DNA of 64,000 bases from Lactobacillus sp. (GCA_022484695.1 JAKVKU010000003.1:186001-250000), one strand, 5' to 3'; counted from the stretch's first letter, positions 45,580 through 55,957 are shown. The notes: a model not told the origin generated them from the sequence alone. Numbers and translations are program-made.

Positions 45580-45722
45580 AAGTAAAAAAGTATAAAAAAG
45601 CGGACTTCCAGTAGAAATCCGCCAATAATCTTCAGTCAAATTTAAGAAAATTATGACCCAGAGGCTAATAGCTTAGGTGAGAAGACGGGCTTCTACTTCA
45701 TTTATTTTTCACAACGAATAAT
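45580..45722 (-). ncRNA. Ribosomal L20-type leader of infC operon with attenuator
   Basis: A 140-base untranslated leader precedes infC. It ends in a terminator-type hairpin (45594-45622, arms GCGGACTT/AAATCCGC) with a U run 30 bases before the start codon. In Bacillus the equivalent leader is bound by L20 to cause termination. No sequence match to a model was possible here, so the binding site itself is inferred. Confidence 0.8.
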
Positions 45723-45752
45723 AGTATACAAGAAGAACTAACTACTTGTCAA
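45723..45752 (-). promoter_or_regulatory. infC operon promoter overlapping the end of thrS
   Basis: TTGACA (45747-45752), an 18-base spacer and TATACT (45723-45728) on the minus strand. The -35 hexamer lies inside the last codons of thrS. Confidence 0.72.
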
Positions 45753-47712
45753 GTTTTGCTTCAGCTTTGTTTTTCTTCCCAGTCCGACTATAGTTATGAA
45801 CTTCGGCCACAACGGCGTCCAAGAAGACATTTAAGTCCTCGCGCTCAGCCTTCTCAGCACTATATGGTCGAACAGATACAGTGGCATCTTCAACTTCTTG
45901 ATCCCCCACAACGATGGTGTACGGAATCTTTTGAGTTTGGGCTTCACGAATCTTGTAACCCATCTTTTCGTTACGTTTGTCAATTTTGACCCGGATACCT
46001 TCAGCTAACAATTGTTTTTGAATGGTTTCAGCATACTTCACGTGCAGATCCAAATTAACTGGGATAATGTCAACTTGAGTTGGTGCCAACCAAGTTGGGA
46101 AAGCGCCTTTGTAAATTTCAGTCAGGTAAGCGATGAAACGTTCCATGGTGGAAATAACCCCACGGTGAATCATGACCGGCCGATGTTCTTCCCCATCTTC
46201 ACCGGTATAAACTAAATGGAATTTTTCAGGCATCATAAAGTCCAATTGAATAGTGGATAAAGTTTCATCATTGCCTAAGGCTGTTTTAGTTTGAACGTCC
46301 AGCTTAGGCCCGTAAAAGGCAGCTTCGCCTTCAGCTTCATAGTAATCTAAGCCCAAATCATCCATGGCACCCTTTAACATAGCTTGAGACTTATTCCACA
46401 TTTCATCATCATCAAAGTACTTTTCAGTATTTTGGGGATCACGGTAGCTTAACCGGAAAGTGTAATCCGTGATATCAAAGTCATCATAAACACTCATCAT
46501 TAACTTCAAGATATTTTTGAATTCATCTTGGATTTGGTCAGGCCGAACAAAAGTATGGCCATCATTTAAAGTCATTTCCCGAACACGTTGTAACCCAGAC
46601 AAGGCCCCGGATTTTTCATAACGATGCATCATGCCCAATTCAGCGATACGAATTGGTAATTCCCGGTAACTACGTAAATGATGTTGGTAAATTTGAATAT
46701 GGGAAGGACAGTTCATTGGCCGTAACTCCAACATTTCGCCATCACCCATGTCCATTGGTGGGAACATGTCATCACGATAATGGTCCCAGTGCCCAGATTG
46801 TTTATAAAGATCTAAGTTAGCTAAAACTGGTGTGTAGACGTGTTCATAGCCAGCAGCAACTTCACGGTCGATGATATAGCGTTCAATCGTCCGACGAATC
46901 GTAGCGCCGTTTGGCATCCAATATGGCAAGCCAGCACCAACTTTAGGATCTACGAAGAATAAGTCTAATTCCCGGCCTAATGTCCGGTGGTCCCGTTCTT
47001 TGATTTCTGAACGCCGTTTCAAATCGGCATCTAAATCAGCTTGTTTATAAAAGGCCGTCCCGTAAATCCGTTGTAACATTGGATTGCTGGATTTACCTTG
47101 CCAATAAGCCCCGGCAACTGAAAGTAGATCAAATACTTTGGCTTCACCGGCTTTTTTCAATAAAGCCCGGTAACCAAAATCAATGAAGTCCCCTAATTGA
47201 AAAGCAGGTACTTCAACGCCAGCCTCAGCATTGATCAATGATTCCTTGTACGGATCGCCAGCAAATTCTTTTAATAAAGTCTCTTTAGAAACGAGTACCC
47301 GCTTAATTTCACCATTAGCTTTGACAAGTTTCATCATTTTTTCTTTCAATGTGGATAAATCATTGACAGTAACTTGGCCATCGGCATTATCGGTATCATA
47401 GAAGAAGCCATCAGCGGTAGAATGCCCTTCGCCAAAATGCATCTTAGGATAAGTTTGTTTTAAGACTGCTGCTAAAATGAAGGCAGCGGTATCATTCAAA
47501 ACAACTAGCGCGTCAGCATCTTGATTCGTTAAAATCGCTAACTTGCCATCTTGTTTTAATGGCCGATCTAAATCCACTAATTCACCGTTAAATTTACCGG
47601 CAATTGCCTTTTTACCTAAAGAAGTACTGATAGATTTAGCAACGTCTAAAACGTTGACACCATCATCAAAAGGTTTTTTGGAACCATCTGGAAATTCAAT
47701 TGAAATTGACAT
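45742..47712 (-). CDS. thrS: Threonyl-tRNA synthetase
   Basis: A 656-residue class II synthetase. The N-terminal TGS domain ([21 protein letters not shown]) is followed by the editing domain ([15 protein letters not shown]). The catalytic core has [46 protein letters not shown] and [13 protein letters not shown]. The C-terminal anticodon domain has [24 protein letters not shown] lies 6 bases before the ATG. Controlled by the Thr T-box upstream. No terminator is seen before the infC promoter. Confidence 0.97.
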   Translation of the reverse strand: MSISIEFPDGSKKPFDDGVNVLDVAKSISTSLGKKAIAGKFNGELVDLDRPLKQDGKLAILTNQDADALVVLNDTAAFILAAVLKQTYPKMHFGEGHSTADGFFYDTDNADGQVTVNDLSTLKEKMMKLVKANGEIKRVLVSKETLLKEFAGDPYKESLINAEAGVEVPAFQLGDFIDFGYRALLKKAGEAKVFDLLSVAGAYWQGKSSNPMLQRIYGTAFYKQADLDADLKRRSEIKERDHRTLGRELDLFFVDPKVGAGLPYWMPNGATIRRTIERYIIDREVAAGYEHVYTPVLANLDLYKQSGHWDHYRDDMFPPMDMGDGEMLELRPMNCPSHIQIYQHHLRSYRELPIRIAELGMMHRYEKSGALSGLQRVREMTLNDGHTFVRPDQIQDEFKNILKLMMSVYDDFDITDYTFRLSYRDPQNTEKYFDDDEMWNKSQAMLKGAMDDLGLDYYEAEGEAAFYGPKLDVQTKTALGNDETLSTIQLDFMMPEKFHLVYTGEDGEEHRPVMIHRGVISTMERFIAYLTEIYKGAFPTWLAPTQVDIIPVNLDLHVKYAETIQKQLLAEGIRVKIDKRNEKMGYKIREAQTQKIPYTIVVGDQEVEDATVSVRPYSAEKAEREDLNVFLDAVVAEVHNYSRTGKKNKAEAKLDK

Positions 47713-47768
47713 ATAGAGCCCTCCAAATTTTTCAAACGGTCAAAACATGGACTTACCTTACTTTGAAA

Positions 47769-48010
47769 ATAAAAAAGCCCCTAAAGCAATTCAAAAATTG
47801 CTTTAGGGGCACTTTATTTAAGCGCGGTTCCACCCATATTAAAATCGATTGATTTTCTCTCTTAGCTGATATCGGTGGCAAACCGCGTAACAATTCAAAA
47901 ATTATGAAAGTGGTATTCCTTCAAGGTTGTTGATGTTTCAGCCTAGGCATCAACTCTCTGAAATATTGAAGTAACTTGTCTTTCAACTCACATTCATTAA
48001 ACCACGATTT
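47769..48010 (-). ncRNA. T-box leader of thrS, Thr specifier
   Basis: The antiterminator GGGTGGAACCGCG (47823-47835) precedes a terminator with arms GCCCCTAAAGCAAT (47777-47790 and 47797-47810) and a T run. Stem I has AGAGAG, the lower helix GAAAG/CTTTC, and ACC-A just before its 3' strand. The specifier codon ACC (Thr) is at 47912-47914, matching thrS. Confidence 0.93.
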
Positions 48011-48039
48011 CAATTTTCATGCAACCTTGTTTGCAAAAA

Positions 48040-48963
48040 TTAATTTTCAAGGCGCCGGTTAAGACCATCTAATTCAATTTCTTGGGTCAAATAGCGAATT
48101 CGTTCCATGATCCTAGAGGCTTTAATGGGTTCATGGCCCTTTGAGGTATCGGCCAAGTATGCTTCTAACTCATTCATGGAAAAATTCGATGTAAAGAATG
48201 TCGGCAATTGCTCTTGCATGCGATACTGCAAAATAACCCCTAAGACATCGTCACGAATCCAGGCATTGGCCATATCGGCGCCAATATCATCCAACATGAG
48301 TATTTGTGCCCGTTTGATACTTTCAATTTTGGGCATGACGGAATTGTTGCCAATGGCGCTTTTCATCTCAACGGACAAGGTGGGAAAATGCAACAGCAAC
48401 GATGAATACCCGCTCTGGGCTAAGGCATTAGCAATGGCGCCAATCAAATAAGTTTTACCGACGCCAAAGGGCCCAGATAAATACAGCCCTTGATGAAAAA
48501 TCTTAGGTGATGTTTCAAAAGCGCTGACAAAAGCCTGGGCCGCATTTAACGCTTCTCGGCGCCCAGCAGTCACGTAGTACCGTTCAAAAGAAGCGGCGGT
48601 GATATCTTTAGACATGTTGATCCGTTGCACCCGTTTAGCCAAGTCACTTTGTTTTTCTTGGGCAATTAAGGCCTTTGAAGGTACATAGGAGATATCGATC
48701 AAGCCGTTACTTACCAGCAGTTCGGGGACGTAACCGGGTACTAGGCCAACTTCGCCCCTATCCGCTTTTTTCTTTTCCCGGACATATTCATAAATTTTAG
48801 AAGCACTTTTTTCGATAGCATCCGCTTTTAAGGCATCTTTATGTTTATTGACAAAGTCCAAAACATCAGGATTTCGAACAGCATCATGCATAACTTTTTG
48901 ATATTTCTCGTTAAGTTGACGCTTATCCATATAAGCGGCTAGTTGACTCTGTAAATCTTTCAT
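48040..48963 (-). CDS. dnaI: Primosomal helicase loader DnaI
   Basis: A 307-residue AAA+ loader of the replicative helicase DnaC. The N-terminal helicase-binding region (about 100 residues) is followed by Walker A (SGPFGVGKTYLIG), Walker B (ILMLDDIGAD), sensor TSNFS and Arg finger near SRIMERI. GAGGTG lies before the ATG; the start overlaps the dnaB stop as ATGA. Confidence 0.95.
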   Translation of the reverse strand: MKDLQSQLAAYMDKRQLNEKYQKVMHDAVRNPDVLDFVNKHKDALKADAIEKSASKIYEYVREKKKADRGEVGLVPGYVPELLVSNGLIDISYVPSKALIAQEKQSDLAKRVQRINMSKDITAASFERYYVTAGRREALNAAQAFVSAFETSPKIFHQGLYLSGPFGVGKTYLIGAIANALAQSGYSSLLLHFPTLSVEMKSAIGNNSVMPKIESIKRAQILMLDDIGADMANAWIRDDVLGVILQYRMQEQLPTFFTSNFSMNELEAYLADTSKGHEPIKASRIMERIRYLTQEIELDGLNRRLEN

Positions 48964-50300
48964 TTAGATTCACCTCTTTTGGTCTGGGCAATTTTTTTAG
49001 CAGCCTGTTGGCGTTTAAACCATGCTGGTATCGGTTCAGCTGCCCGTTGATGCCCTTGACTTGTGCCCGTTGGCTTGGCGCGCGTTGGTCGATCAGGTTT
49101 GCCATTCTTGCTATATTGTTTGGTTTCGATCTGTTTGATAGCCAGTTCAGGGGTGTTGATATTGTTTTTTAGCCAATCATTGGCCACATTTTCAATATAT
49201 CCCAGGGTCACGGTTGGGCTGACCAGCAAATTAGCATAGGTCAACATATTAATAATGGGATCTGGGAAGATATTCCGGTCTTGCAAATCCCGTAAAACCC
49301 GGGTTTCAGCTTTTCCTACAAAACCGTGACCCTTATCCTTACACCAAGCCAAAAAGTTATACACTGATAAGCGCTTGGCCTGATCAATTAAGGTTTGATC
49401 AGCCTCACTGGCGTTCATTGTTGGGCCAGCTTGACCGGTGTTTTCATCAGGTTGGGCCATGGCTACAGGACTACCCACGGTCCGGGTATACTCAGCCAAT
49501 ACCAAACTTTCTAACTTGTTAATATTGATTTCATTGGTGACAATATCCAGAGTGTTGGCAATTAAATTGGCCATATTGGTTTCATCAATATCATAATACC
49601 GGTGCAATTGAAAAATAACTTGTTTATTTTTATCTAGTTGGGCCTTGGTGATTTGATACTTACTCAATATTTGTTGCAAAAAGTCCCAGTCAAACGTATC
49701 TAAGTCCGCCTGGGTATAGGCCACGCTCGGATGCTGTTTTTGAGCAGCCTGCTTTTTGGCGGCAGCAACCTGATCGGGTAGCTGTACGGCCTGTTGCACA
49801 ATTTCTGGGAAAACACTTGAAAAATTACTGGTAATTTCCGGTAAGTCTTTGGTCACCGGGTGAGTTTGAAAATGGTTTTTTAAGTGGTCAAATTCCTTGC
49901 TGCCAATTGTCTGCCATAACAATAGGCTCAATAAATCCTCACGAAAGAACTCGTCGGGCTTTAAAGGCGGATATAATTCATAGACAAAATACTTGCCAAG
50001 TTGATCCTCACTGACAAAAGTCCTGAGCAAGCCCAGGGCCTCTAAGCGACGCCGGGCTGTTTCAATGGCAACCAGGTCCACATTTAAATAATCCAGCAAA
50101 ACACGATGCATCGGCCGCTGTGACCGAATTAACCCAGGGTTTTCCAACGTTTTCAAGGTATTAAATAACGCGGTGGCCACGGGCCCTAAAATTGGTTGGT
50201 AAAGATAGATGAGGTAATTTTGTTGGGCATCATTAAAATAGTCCACATGGGTCACTAAAAAACCATCTTGGGGTGAAAACTGTACATCTTGACCATTCAT
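48960..50300 (-). CDS. dnaB: Replication initiation/membrane attachment protein DnaB
   Basis: Firmicute-type DnaB (446 residues), loading helicase with DnaD and DnaI and linking origins to the membrane. The N-terminal DnaB/DnaD domain opens MNGQDVQFSPQDGFLV. A second DnaD-like domain follows (VYNFLAWCKDKGHGFVG, LRDLQDRNIFPDPIINMLTYA, NDWLKNNI). The middle linker is variable and polar. GAGGTGG lies 5 bases before the ATG. It sits between nrdR and dnaI, the conserved order. Confidence 0.93.
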   Translation of the reverse strand: MNGQDVQFSPQDGFLVTHVDYFNDAQQNYLIYLYQPILGPVATALFNTLKTLENPGLIRSQRPMHRVLLDYLNVDLVAIETARRRLEALGLLRTFVSEDQLGKYFVYELYPPLKPDEFFREDLLSLLLWQTIGSKEFDHLKNHFQTHPVTKDLPEITSNFSSVFPEIVQQAVQLPDQVAAAKKQAAQKQHPSVAYTQADLDTFDWDFLQQILSKYQITKAQLDKNKQVIFQLHRYYDIDETNMANLIANTLDIVTNEININKLESLVLAEYTRTVGSPVAMAQPDENTGQAGPTMNASEADQTLIDQAKRLSVYNFLAWCKDKGHGFVGKAETRVLRDLQDRNIFPDPIINMLTYANLLVSPTVTLGYIENVANDWLKNNINTPELAIKQIETKQYSKNGKPDRPTRAKPTGTSQGHQRAAEPIPAWFKRQQAAKKIAQTKRGESK

Positions 50301-50311
50301 TCAGGCCACCT

Positions 50312-50800
50312 CTATTCTGGTTTTGTTGAATTTTGGCCATCTTGATTGGCTTTACCCATCATTTCTTGAACTTCTTGCATAAATCCGTTCATATCTTTGA
50401 ACTCCCGATAAACACTGGCAAAGCGAATATAAGCCACATCATCGATTTTAGCTAAAAGTTGCATAACATATTCGCCAATTTCGCCAGATTTAACTTCAGT
50501 TTCACCGGTGGCCCGAATTTTATTTTCCACTTGATCCACTAATTGCGTCATTTGTTCCATGGTAATTGGCCGCTTTTCAGCCGCACGGACCACGCCCCGC
50601 AAAATCTTTTCGCGATTAAATTCTTCCCGCGTACCATTTTTCTTGATAACTAACAGTGGCGTTTGTTCAACACGTTCAAAAGTCGTAAAACGAAAACCAC
50701 AATTTTCACATTCCCGCCGGCGCCGAATCACCCGACCTTCATCTGAAGGTCGACTATCGATCACCCGGGAACTGTTTTGATGACAATGTGGACAAATCAT
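50312..50800 (-). CDS. nrdR: Transcriptional repressor NrdR
   Basis: ATP/dATP-sensing repressor of ribonucleotide reductase genes; 162 residues. The zinc ribbon starts [11 protein letters not shown] and closes at [13 protein letters not shown]. The ATP-cone has [34 protein letters not shown] lies before the ATG. No NrdR boxes were found in the window, so its targets are elsewhere. Between coaE and dnaB. Confidence 0.96.
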   Translation of the reverse strand: MICPHCHQNSSRVIDSRPSDEGRVIRRRRECENCGFRFTTFERVEQTPLLVIKKNGTREEFNREKILRGVVRAAEKRPITMEQMTQLVDQVENKIRATGETEVKSGEIGEYVMQLLAKIDDVAYIRFASVYREFKDMNGFMQEVQEMMGKANQDGQNSTKPE

Positions 50801-50904
50801 ATTATGAATCTCCCCTAAAATTTTATGCGTTGGGTTTTATCAGACAAACTAAACTTATTATAAAAGTATCGTAAACCTCAATTTTATGCAAGCTATTTGA
50901 AAAC

Positions 50905-51513
50905 TTAACTATTTTTTAAAAAATGGTTGGCCTTTAAAAAATCTAACACTTGCCCTTGCAGACTTGCCACTGATTTGGTGTTATCGGTATAAAAATCAGC
51001 CCGCTGTTTTTTAGTTTCAATGCTCATTTGGCTGGCCATCCGGGCCCGGGCTTCTACTTCATCATAACCATCTCGAGCCATGAGCCGTTTTAATTGCAGT
51101 TCTTCAGGCACATAAGCCACCATCACCCCATCCACATAGGGCTCATAATGGGTTTCAAACAACAAAGGGATATCTAAGACCACTAGGGGCACCTTTTGCT
51201 GGCGCCAATAGTCGACTTCGGCCAGGATGCTTTTACGGATCAACGGGCCATTGATGCGATTTAATAATGCTCTTTTGGCCGGATCAGCAAACACAATATG
51301 CCCCAATTTCCGCCGATCTAATTGACCATCTGCTGTCAAAATAGTCGGGCCGAAAGCTTGAATAATATTGGCCAAGCCTTGCGTTTTCGGGGCAACGGCA
51401 GCATGGGCCAGTGCATCCGCGTCCACCACCGGAAAACCCTGGTCACGAAAAACTTGGGCCACGGTGGATTTCCCTGTGGCAATACTCCCTGTTAATCCTA
51501 GTACGTACGTCAT
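50905..51513 (-). CDS. coaE: Dephospho-CoA kinase
   Basis: Last step of coenzyme A synthesis; 202 residues. The P-loop is GLTGSIATGKSTVAQVF, with VVDADALAHAAV (substrate side), DIPLLFE and LMARDGYDEVEARARMASQ (lid). GAGGTG lies before the ATG, which is 4 bases after the mutM stop. Confidence 0.96.
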   Translation of the reverse strand: MTYVLGLTGSIATGKSTVAQVFRDQGFPVVDADALAHAAVAPKTQGLANIIQAFGPTILTADGQLDRRKLGHIVFADPAKRALLNRINGPLIRKSILAEVDYWRQQKVPLVVLDIPLLFETHYEPYVDGVMVAYVPEELQLKRLMARDGYDEVEARARMASQMSIETKKQRADFYTDNTKSVASLQGQVLDFLKANHFLKNS

Positions 51514-51517
51514 GCTT

Positions 51518-52345
51518 TCACCTCAACTGTTGCTCTTTTGGACAAATATGGGTACCGCGACCGGCAACCTTAAACTTTTCAATAATCGTCCCACAGCGTT
51601 CACAAGGCTGGCCTTCACGACCATAAACATGCAACTGCAATTGAAAATGACCTTGCTGCCCACTGGCGTCCACATAAGAACGAATGGTGGTCCCACCGGC
51701 AGCAATCGCTGTTTTCAATTCAATTTGAATAGCGGCGTGCAAGGCTTTAATTTCTTTAGCTGTCAGTGTGTCTGCGGGCTGCAGGGGGTGGATTTTACAC
51801 AACCATAATACTTCATCACAATAAATATTGCCTAATCCGGCCACTGTATGCTGGTCCAATAAAACTGCTTTAATATTCTTATGATGCTTTTTCAAGGCTT
51901 GGGTAAAACCGGCGATGGTAAAGGCCTTTGACAAGGGTTCTGGCCCTAGGGCCGCAATGCCTGACAAGCTTTGTTCAAAGCCCGTCAAGCCTAAGGTCAT
52001 CCGGCCAAATTTGCGGACATCTGCATAGCGTAACTGGGTCCCATCGGTAAAATTAAAGACCACGTGTGTATGCTTATCAATTGGTGTGACGGCAGTATCC
52101 AGGTGATACTTCCCCTCCATGCGCAAGTGGCTGACCATGGTTAAGTTATCAGAAAATCGGAACAATAAATATTTGCCGCGGCGATCAATGGTCTCAATCA
52201 CTTTACCCTGTAAGGCTTTTTGAAATTTAGCCGTGTCGTTGGTAATAATCTTGGGCCAATACACATCCACTGTTGCAATTGTCTTATCTTGAACCAAGGC
52301 CAATAATCCCTTGCGGACAGTTTCTACTTCAGGTAATTCAGGCAT
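51518..52345 (-). CDS. mutM: Formamidopyrimidine-DNA glycosylase with altered zinc finger
   Basis: Base-excision repair glycosylase/AP lyase removing 8-oxoguanine. The 275-residue protein starts PELPEVETVR (Pro and Glu catalytic residues), with the helix-two-turn-helix QHTVAGLGNIYCDEVL and the C-terminal zinc finger. The finger has Cys248, Cys251 and Cys268, but residue 271 is Glu (HICPKEQQ) where a fourth Cys is usual. The four nearby bases and downstream coaE are normal, so this is not an obvious frameshift. Between polA and coaE. Confidence 0.95.
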   Translation of the reverse strand: MPELPEVETVRKGLLALVQDKTIATVDVYWPKIITNDTAKFQKALQGKVIETIDRRGKYLLFRFSDNLTMVSHLRMEGKYHLDTAVTPIDKHTHVVFNFTDGTQLRYADVRKFGRMTLGLTGFEQSLSGIAALGPEPLSKAFTIAGFTQALKKHHKNIKAVLLDQHTVAGLGNIYCDEVLWLCKIHPLQPADTLTAKEIKALHAAIQIELKTAIAAGGTTIRSYVDASGQQGHFQLQLHVYGREGQPCERCGTIIEKFKVAGRGTHICPKEQQLR

Positions 52346-52365
52346 AATATCTCCTTCAAAACGAA

Positions 52366-55032
52366 TTATTTCTTAACATCGTACCATGTTTTGCCATAAC
52401 CAGAATCAACTTTTAAGGGTACAGCTAATTTAACAGCTGAATCCATCACACTGGGCACTAATTTTTCCAGCACCGGAATTTCTGATTGTGGTGCTTCAAA
52501 GATCAATTCATCATGGACTTGAAGTAACATGACAGCTTGTAACTTAGCTTCTTTAAGTTTAGCGGCCATATTGATCATGGCCACTTTAATAATGTCGGCG
52601 GCACTGCCTTGAATTGGTGTATTCATGGCCGTTCGTTCGGCAAAGGAGCGTAAATTAAAGTTTTTGGAGTGAATGTCTGGCAAATAACGCCGCCGATGCA
52701 TCAACGTCTCCACATAACCCTTTTCCCGGGCAGATTTTACAATATCTTCGGTCCAAAGTTTCACTTTAGGATATTGTTCAAAGTAAGCATCGATAAACCG
52801 TTTGGCTTCTTTACGGGTGATGCCAATATTTTGAGATAGCCCGTAATCACTGATACCATAGACGATCCCAAAGTTAGTGGCCTTCGCTTGGCGCCGCATA
52901 TCCGGGGTAACTTCACTGGCATCCTTCAGATTAAAGATCTTCATGGCCGTATTGGCATGGATATCCCGATTTTCTTTGAAGGCCTCGCGCATATTTTCAT
53001 CCCCAGAAATATGGGCCAACACCCGTAATTCAACTTGGGAATAATCAGAAGAGAAAATCTCCCAATCTGGATGGCGTGGCACAAAAGCTTGGCGAATTTT
53101 ACGACCCTCTTCTATTCGCACTGGAATATTTTGCAAATTGGGATCCACTGAAGACAGGCGTCCGGTTTGGGTCAATGTCTGCAAATAACGGGTGTGCACC
53201 TTATGATCCGGGTAAATTTGTTTGAGCAGGCCATTGACATAGGTGGATTGAATTTTAGAAATCTGGCGATATTTCAAAATATTATCAATAATTGGTGACG
53301 CCGTTCTTAATTTCTCTAATACGTCTACAGCCGTGGAATAGCCCGTTTTCGTTTTTTTGATCACCGGTAATTGAAGCTTTTCAAATAAAATTTCACTGAG
53401 TTGCTTCGGCGAATTTAAATTGAACTTTGTCCCGGCAATGTCATAAATATCACCGGCAATGATTTCCAATTGGCTTTTAAACTCCCCTTGCATTTTCACT
53501 AACCGAGTAGCATCCACGGTGATCCCGGCAATTTCCATATTGGCCAGTACTAAAGCTAAAGGCATTTCCAAATGCTTAAATAAGTCAGTCTGTTCATGTT
53601 TGTCTAGCTCCGCCGTTAATTTATCCCGAAGTTCGAAAATAGCCCGGACTTTTTTAGCCAAGTGATCATAATAACTACTTTGATCAGCAGGAATGGCCCG
53701 TTTAGCCCCCTTACCATAGACAACTTCATCGGTTTGCACGGCAGTATAGCCGTGTAAGCGAGCAATTTCCCCCAGGTCATTGCTGTTTTCGTTGGTATCT
53801 AGCAAATATGAGGCTAACAATAAATCGAACGTTACGTTTTGAATCTGAATTCCTAACCGATTTAAGGCAACGTAAGTCCGTTTTAAGTCAAAGACATATT
53901 TCTCTTGGTCCTTGGCCATTAGCCAATCCTTTAAAATAGGGTCTTCTAATAAGTTCACATCATTGGAGACATACCATTTTTTACCGTTTCCAATGGCAAA
54001 ACCATCTAAGGTTGCAGAATGGTAATTATCTTCTAACATTTCCACCAAGAAGGCTTGGGGTCCTTGCAGGGTTTGGATATCTTTTAAGTTCGCCGTTGTT
54101 AACGTTTCATAGGCCAACACATCGGATTCAGCAGCCGTAGCGGCATCATTATCCGCATCCAGGGCACTCAAAAACGATTTGAAATCCATTTCTTTATAAA
54201 AATCGATCAGCGCTTCAGAATTCGGACCGGTGTAAACTAAATCAGCGATTTGAACCGTCACGGGAGCATCTTGTCTAATTTTGGCCAAGTCGCGACTCAT
54301 GAAGGCAGCGGCCTTATCATTGATCAAGTTTTCCTTCATTTTACTTTTTTTCATGCTATCAATGTTGTCATAAAGGGCTGCGATGGACCCATACTGCTTC
54401 ACCAGTTTCAAAGCGGTGACTTCACCGACTTTAGTCACGCCAGGGTAATTATCTGAGGTATCCCCCATCAGACCCTTCATATCCACAATTTGCTTAGGTT
54501 CAATGCCAAGCTTTTCTTGAACATGTTCTGGGGTATAGGTTTCCAGTTGCTTCACCCCTTTGACGGTCACTTCCACAGTGGTGTTGGCCGTAGTCAATTG
54601 GGTCAAGTCCCGATCACCGGTAATAATGGTGACTTTAAAGCCAGCCGCTTCAGCATCCTTGGCAACGGTGCCAATAATATCATCGGCTTCAAAATCCTTG
54701 AGCTCATACCATTTTATGCCATAAGCATCTAAAAACTGGCGCATATAAGGGAGCTGTTCAGCTAATTCACTGGGCATTTTAGCCCGGCCACCCTTATAGT
54801 CTTCAAATTTAGCCGTTCTAAAGGTCGTTTTGCCCGCATCAAATGCGACTAGAATATGCGTAGGTTCAACTTGTTTCAACACATCATCCAGCATTGTTTT
54901 AAACGCATAAATGGCATTGGTATGTAAGCCATCATGGTTGGTAAAGTGGTCTAAGGCATTGTGTAACGCAAAAAATGCCCGGAACATTAACGAGTTCCCG
55001 TCAATGAGTAATAATTTATCTTGTTTGTTCAT
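52366..55032 (-). CDS. polA: DNA polymerase I
   Basis: An 888-residue repair and Okazaki-processing polymerase. The N-terminal 5' nuclease has LIDGNSLMFRAFFAL and DVGGTT-type helix-hairpin region (MGDTSDNYPGVTKVGEVTA). The 3'-5' exonuclease-like domain lacks the DxE metal motif: the equivalent site reads FLVEMLEDN, as in Gram-positive enzymes without proofreading. The polymerase motifs are SSDYSQVELRVLAHISGD, RRQAKATNFGIVYGISDYG and VHDELIFE. AAGGAGGG precedes the ATG. First gene of polA-mutM-coaE-nrdR-dnaB-dnaI. Confidence 0.97.
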   Translation of the reverse strand: MNKQDKLLLIDGNSLMFRAFFALHNALDHFTNHDGLHTNAIYAFKTMLDDVLKQVEPTHILVAFDAGKTTFRTAKFEDYKGGRAKMPSELAEQLPYMRQFLDAYGIKWYELKDFEADDIIGTVAKDAEAAGFKVTIITGDRDLTQLTTANTTVEVTVKGVKQLETYTPEHVQEKLGIEPKQIVDMKGLMGDTSDNYPGVTKVGEVTALKLVKQYGSIAALYDNIDSMKKSKMKENLINDKAAAFMSRDLAKIRQDAPVTVQIADLVYTGPNSEALIDFYKEMDFKSFLSALDADNDAATAAESDVLAYETLTTANLKDIQTLQGPQAFLVEMLEDNYHSATLDGFAIGNGKKWYVSNDVNLLEDPILKDWLMAKDQEKYVFDLKRTYVALNRLGIQIQNVTFDLLLASYLLDTNENSNDLGEIARLHGYTAVQTDEVVYGKGAKRAIPADQSSYYDHLAKKVRAIFELRDKLTAELDKHEQTDLFKHLEMPLALVLANMEIAGITVDATRLVKMQGEFKSQLEIIAGDIYDIAGTKFNLNSPKQLSEILFEKLQLPVIKKTKTGYSTAVDVLEKLRTASPIIDNILKYRQISKIQSTYVNGLLKQIYPDHKVHTRYLQTLTQTGRLSSVDPNLQNIPVRIEEGRKIRQAFVPRHPDWEIFSSDYSQVELRVLAHISGDENMREAFKENRDIHANTAMKIFNLKDASEVTPDMRRQAKATNFGIVYGISDYGLSQNIGITRKEAKRFIDAYFEQYPKVKLWTEDIVKSAREKGYVETLMHRRRYLPDIHSKNFNLRSFAERTAMNTPIQGSAADIIKVAMINMAAKLKEAKLQAVMLLQVHDELIFEAPQSEIPVLEKLVPSVMDSAVKLAVPLKVDSGYGKTWYDVKK

Positions 55033-55058
55033 TTGGCCCTCCTTGAATACATACCCTT

Positions 55059-55088
55059 ATTTTACCAGAGCTTAGGCTCAGATTAAAA
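55059..55088 (-). promoter_or_regulatory. Possible polA promoter
   Basis: TGGTAAAAT, an extended -10 (hexamer 55059-55064), with TTTTAA (55083-55088) at 18 bases on the minus strand, about 25 bases before the polA ATG. The -35 match is weak. Confidence 0.45.
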
Positions 55089-55099
55089 TGAGCTTCCTT

Positions 55100-55141
55100 A
55101 AAAAAAGGCTTTTGAATCAACAGAATTGATCCAAAAGCCTC
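55100..55141 (-). terminator. Terminator of the BI-1 gene
   Basis: Arms AGGCTTTTG-ATCAA and TTGAT-CAAAAGCCT followed by a T run on the minus strand, 15 bases after the stop codon. Confidence 0.85.
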
Positions 55142-55156
55142 AGTTAAATGATGTCT

Positions 55157-55885
55157 TTAATTATTATTAGTGTCATACCCAAAGATTTGCAAAATATACA
55201 AGAAGATATTGATGAAATCCAGGTATAAGTTCAAAGCACCCATGATGGCGATGTTGGTCAATGGCACTGACCCCGCACCGGATTCAGCATTAGTAGCTTG
55301 GTAGTAGATTTGCTTTAACCACTGATTATCATAAGCTGTTAACAGTGAGAAGATCACTACCCCAGCATAGGAAATAATCAGTTGCATGAAGCTTGATTGG
55401 GCAAACATATTGATCACAGAAGCAATAATCAAGCCAACGATCAAAGCCATGGACAATTGGCCGATACGACTTAAATTACGTTTGGTCACAAAGCCAATGA
55501 TGGCCATGGCACTGAATAAAGCTGCCCCAGTGATAAAGGCCATGGTAATATCCCGGCCGCTGTAATAAGACAGCGTAATGGATAACACGAGGCCATTGAC
55601 GGCAGCAAAGCTAAAGAACAACGCCGCATTGACTGCCGAAGAACGTCTAGTGGTGGCTCTAAAAGCAAATACCATGCCAATTTCAACAATAAACAACAGC
55701 CACATCACTGATGGATGAGCTTGCAGTAATGATGCATATTGATCTCTAAACGTATTTAACGCTAAATATGAAACCAATGCCGAGACTAACACGCCAGCAG
55801 CCATGTAGCCATAAACTCTTGTAAAGAACCGGCTTAAGCCTTCATCTTTAGCAACGACTTCATTTGTAGGTACTTGTTGTTGCAT
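55157..55885 (-). CDS. Bax inhibitor-1/YetJ-family membrane protein
   Basis: A 242-residue protein with seven predicted membrane helices. The closing helices contain the conserved Asp region (LTAYDNQWLKQIYY and YLDFINIFLYILQIFG) linked in YetJ to pH-dependent calcium leak. The N-terminal tail is short and polar. AAGGGGG precedes the ATG. It is monocistronic by its terminator and the 71-base gap to murC. Confidence 0.92.
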   Translation of the reverse strand: MQQQVPTNEVVAKDEGLSRFFTRVYGYMAAGVLVSALVSYLALNTFRDQYASLLQAHPSVMWLLFIVEIGMVFAFRATTRRSSAVNAALFFSFAAVNGLVLSITLSYYSGRDITMAFITGAALFSAMAIIGFVTKRNLSRIGQLSMALIVGLIIASVINMFAQSSFMQLIISYAGVVIFSLLTAYDNQWLKQIYYQATNAESGAGSVPLTNIAIMGALNLYLDFINIFLYILQIFGYDTNNN

Positions 55886-55957
55886 AGTTCAGTCCCCCTT
55901 CTTATCTTAACCTTATAATTTTATTGTATCGCAGCGTTTTTTGCAATCCATCCGACT

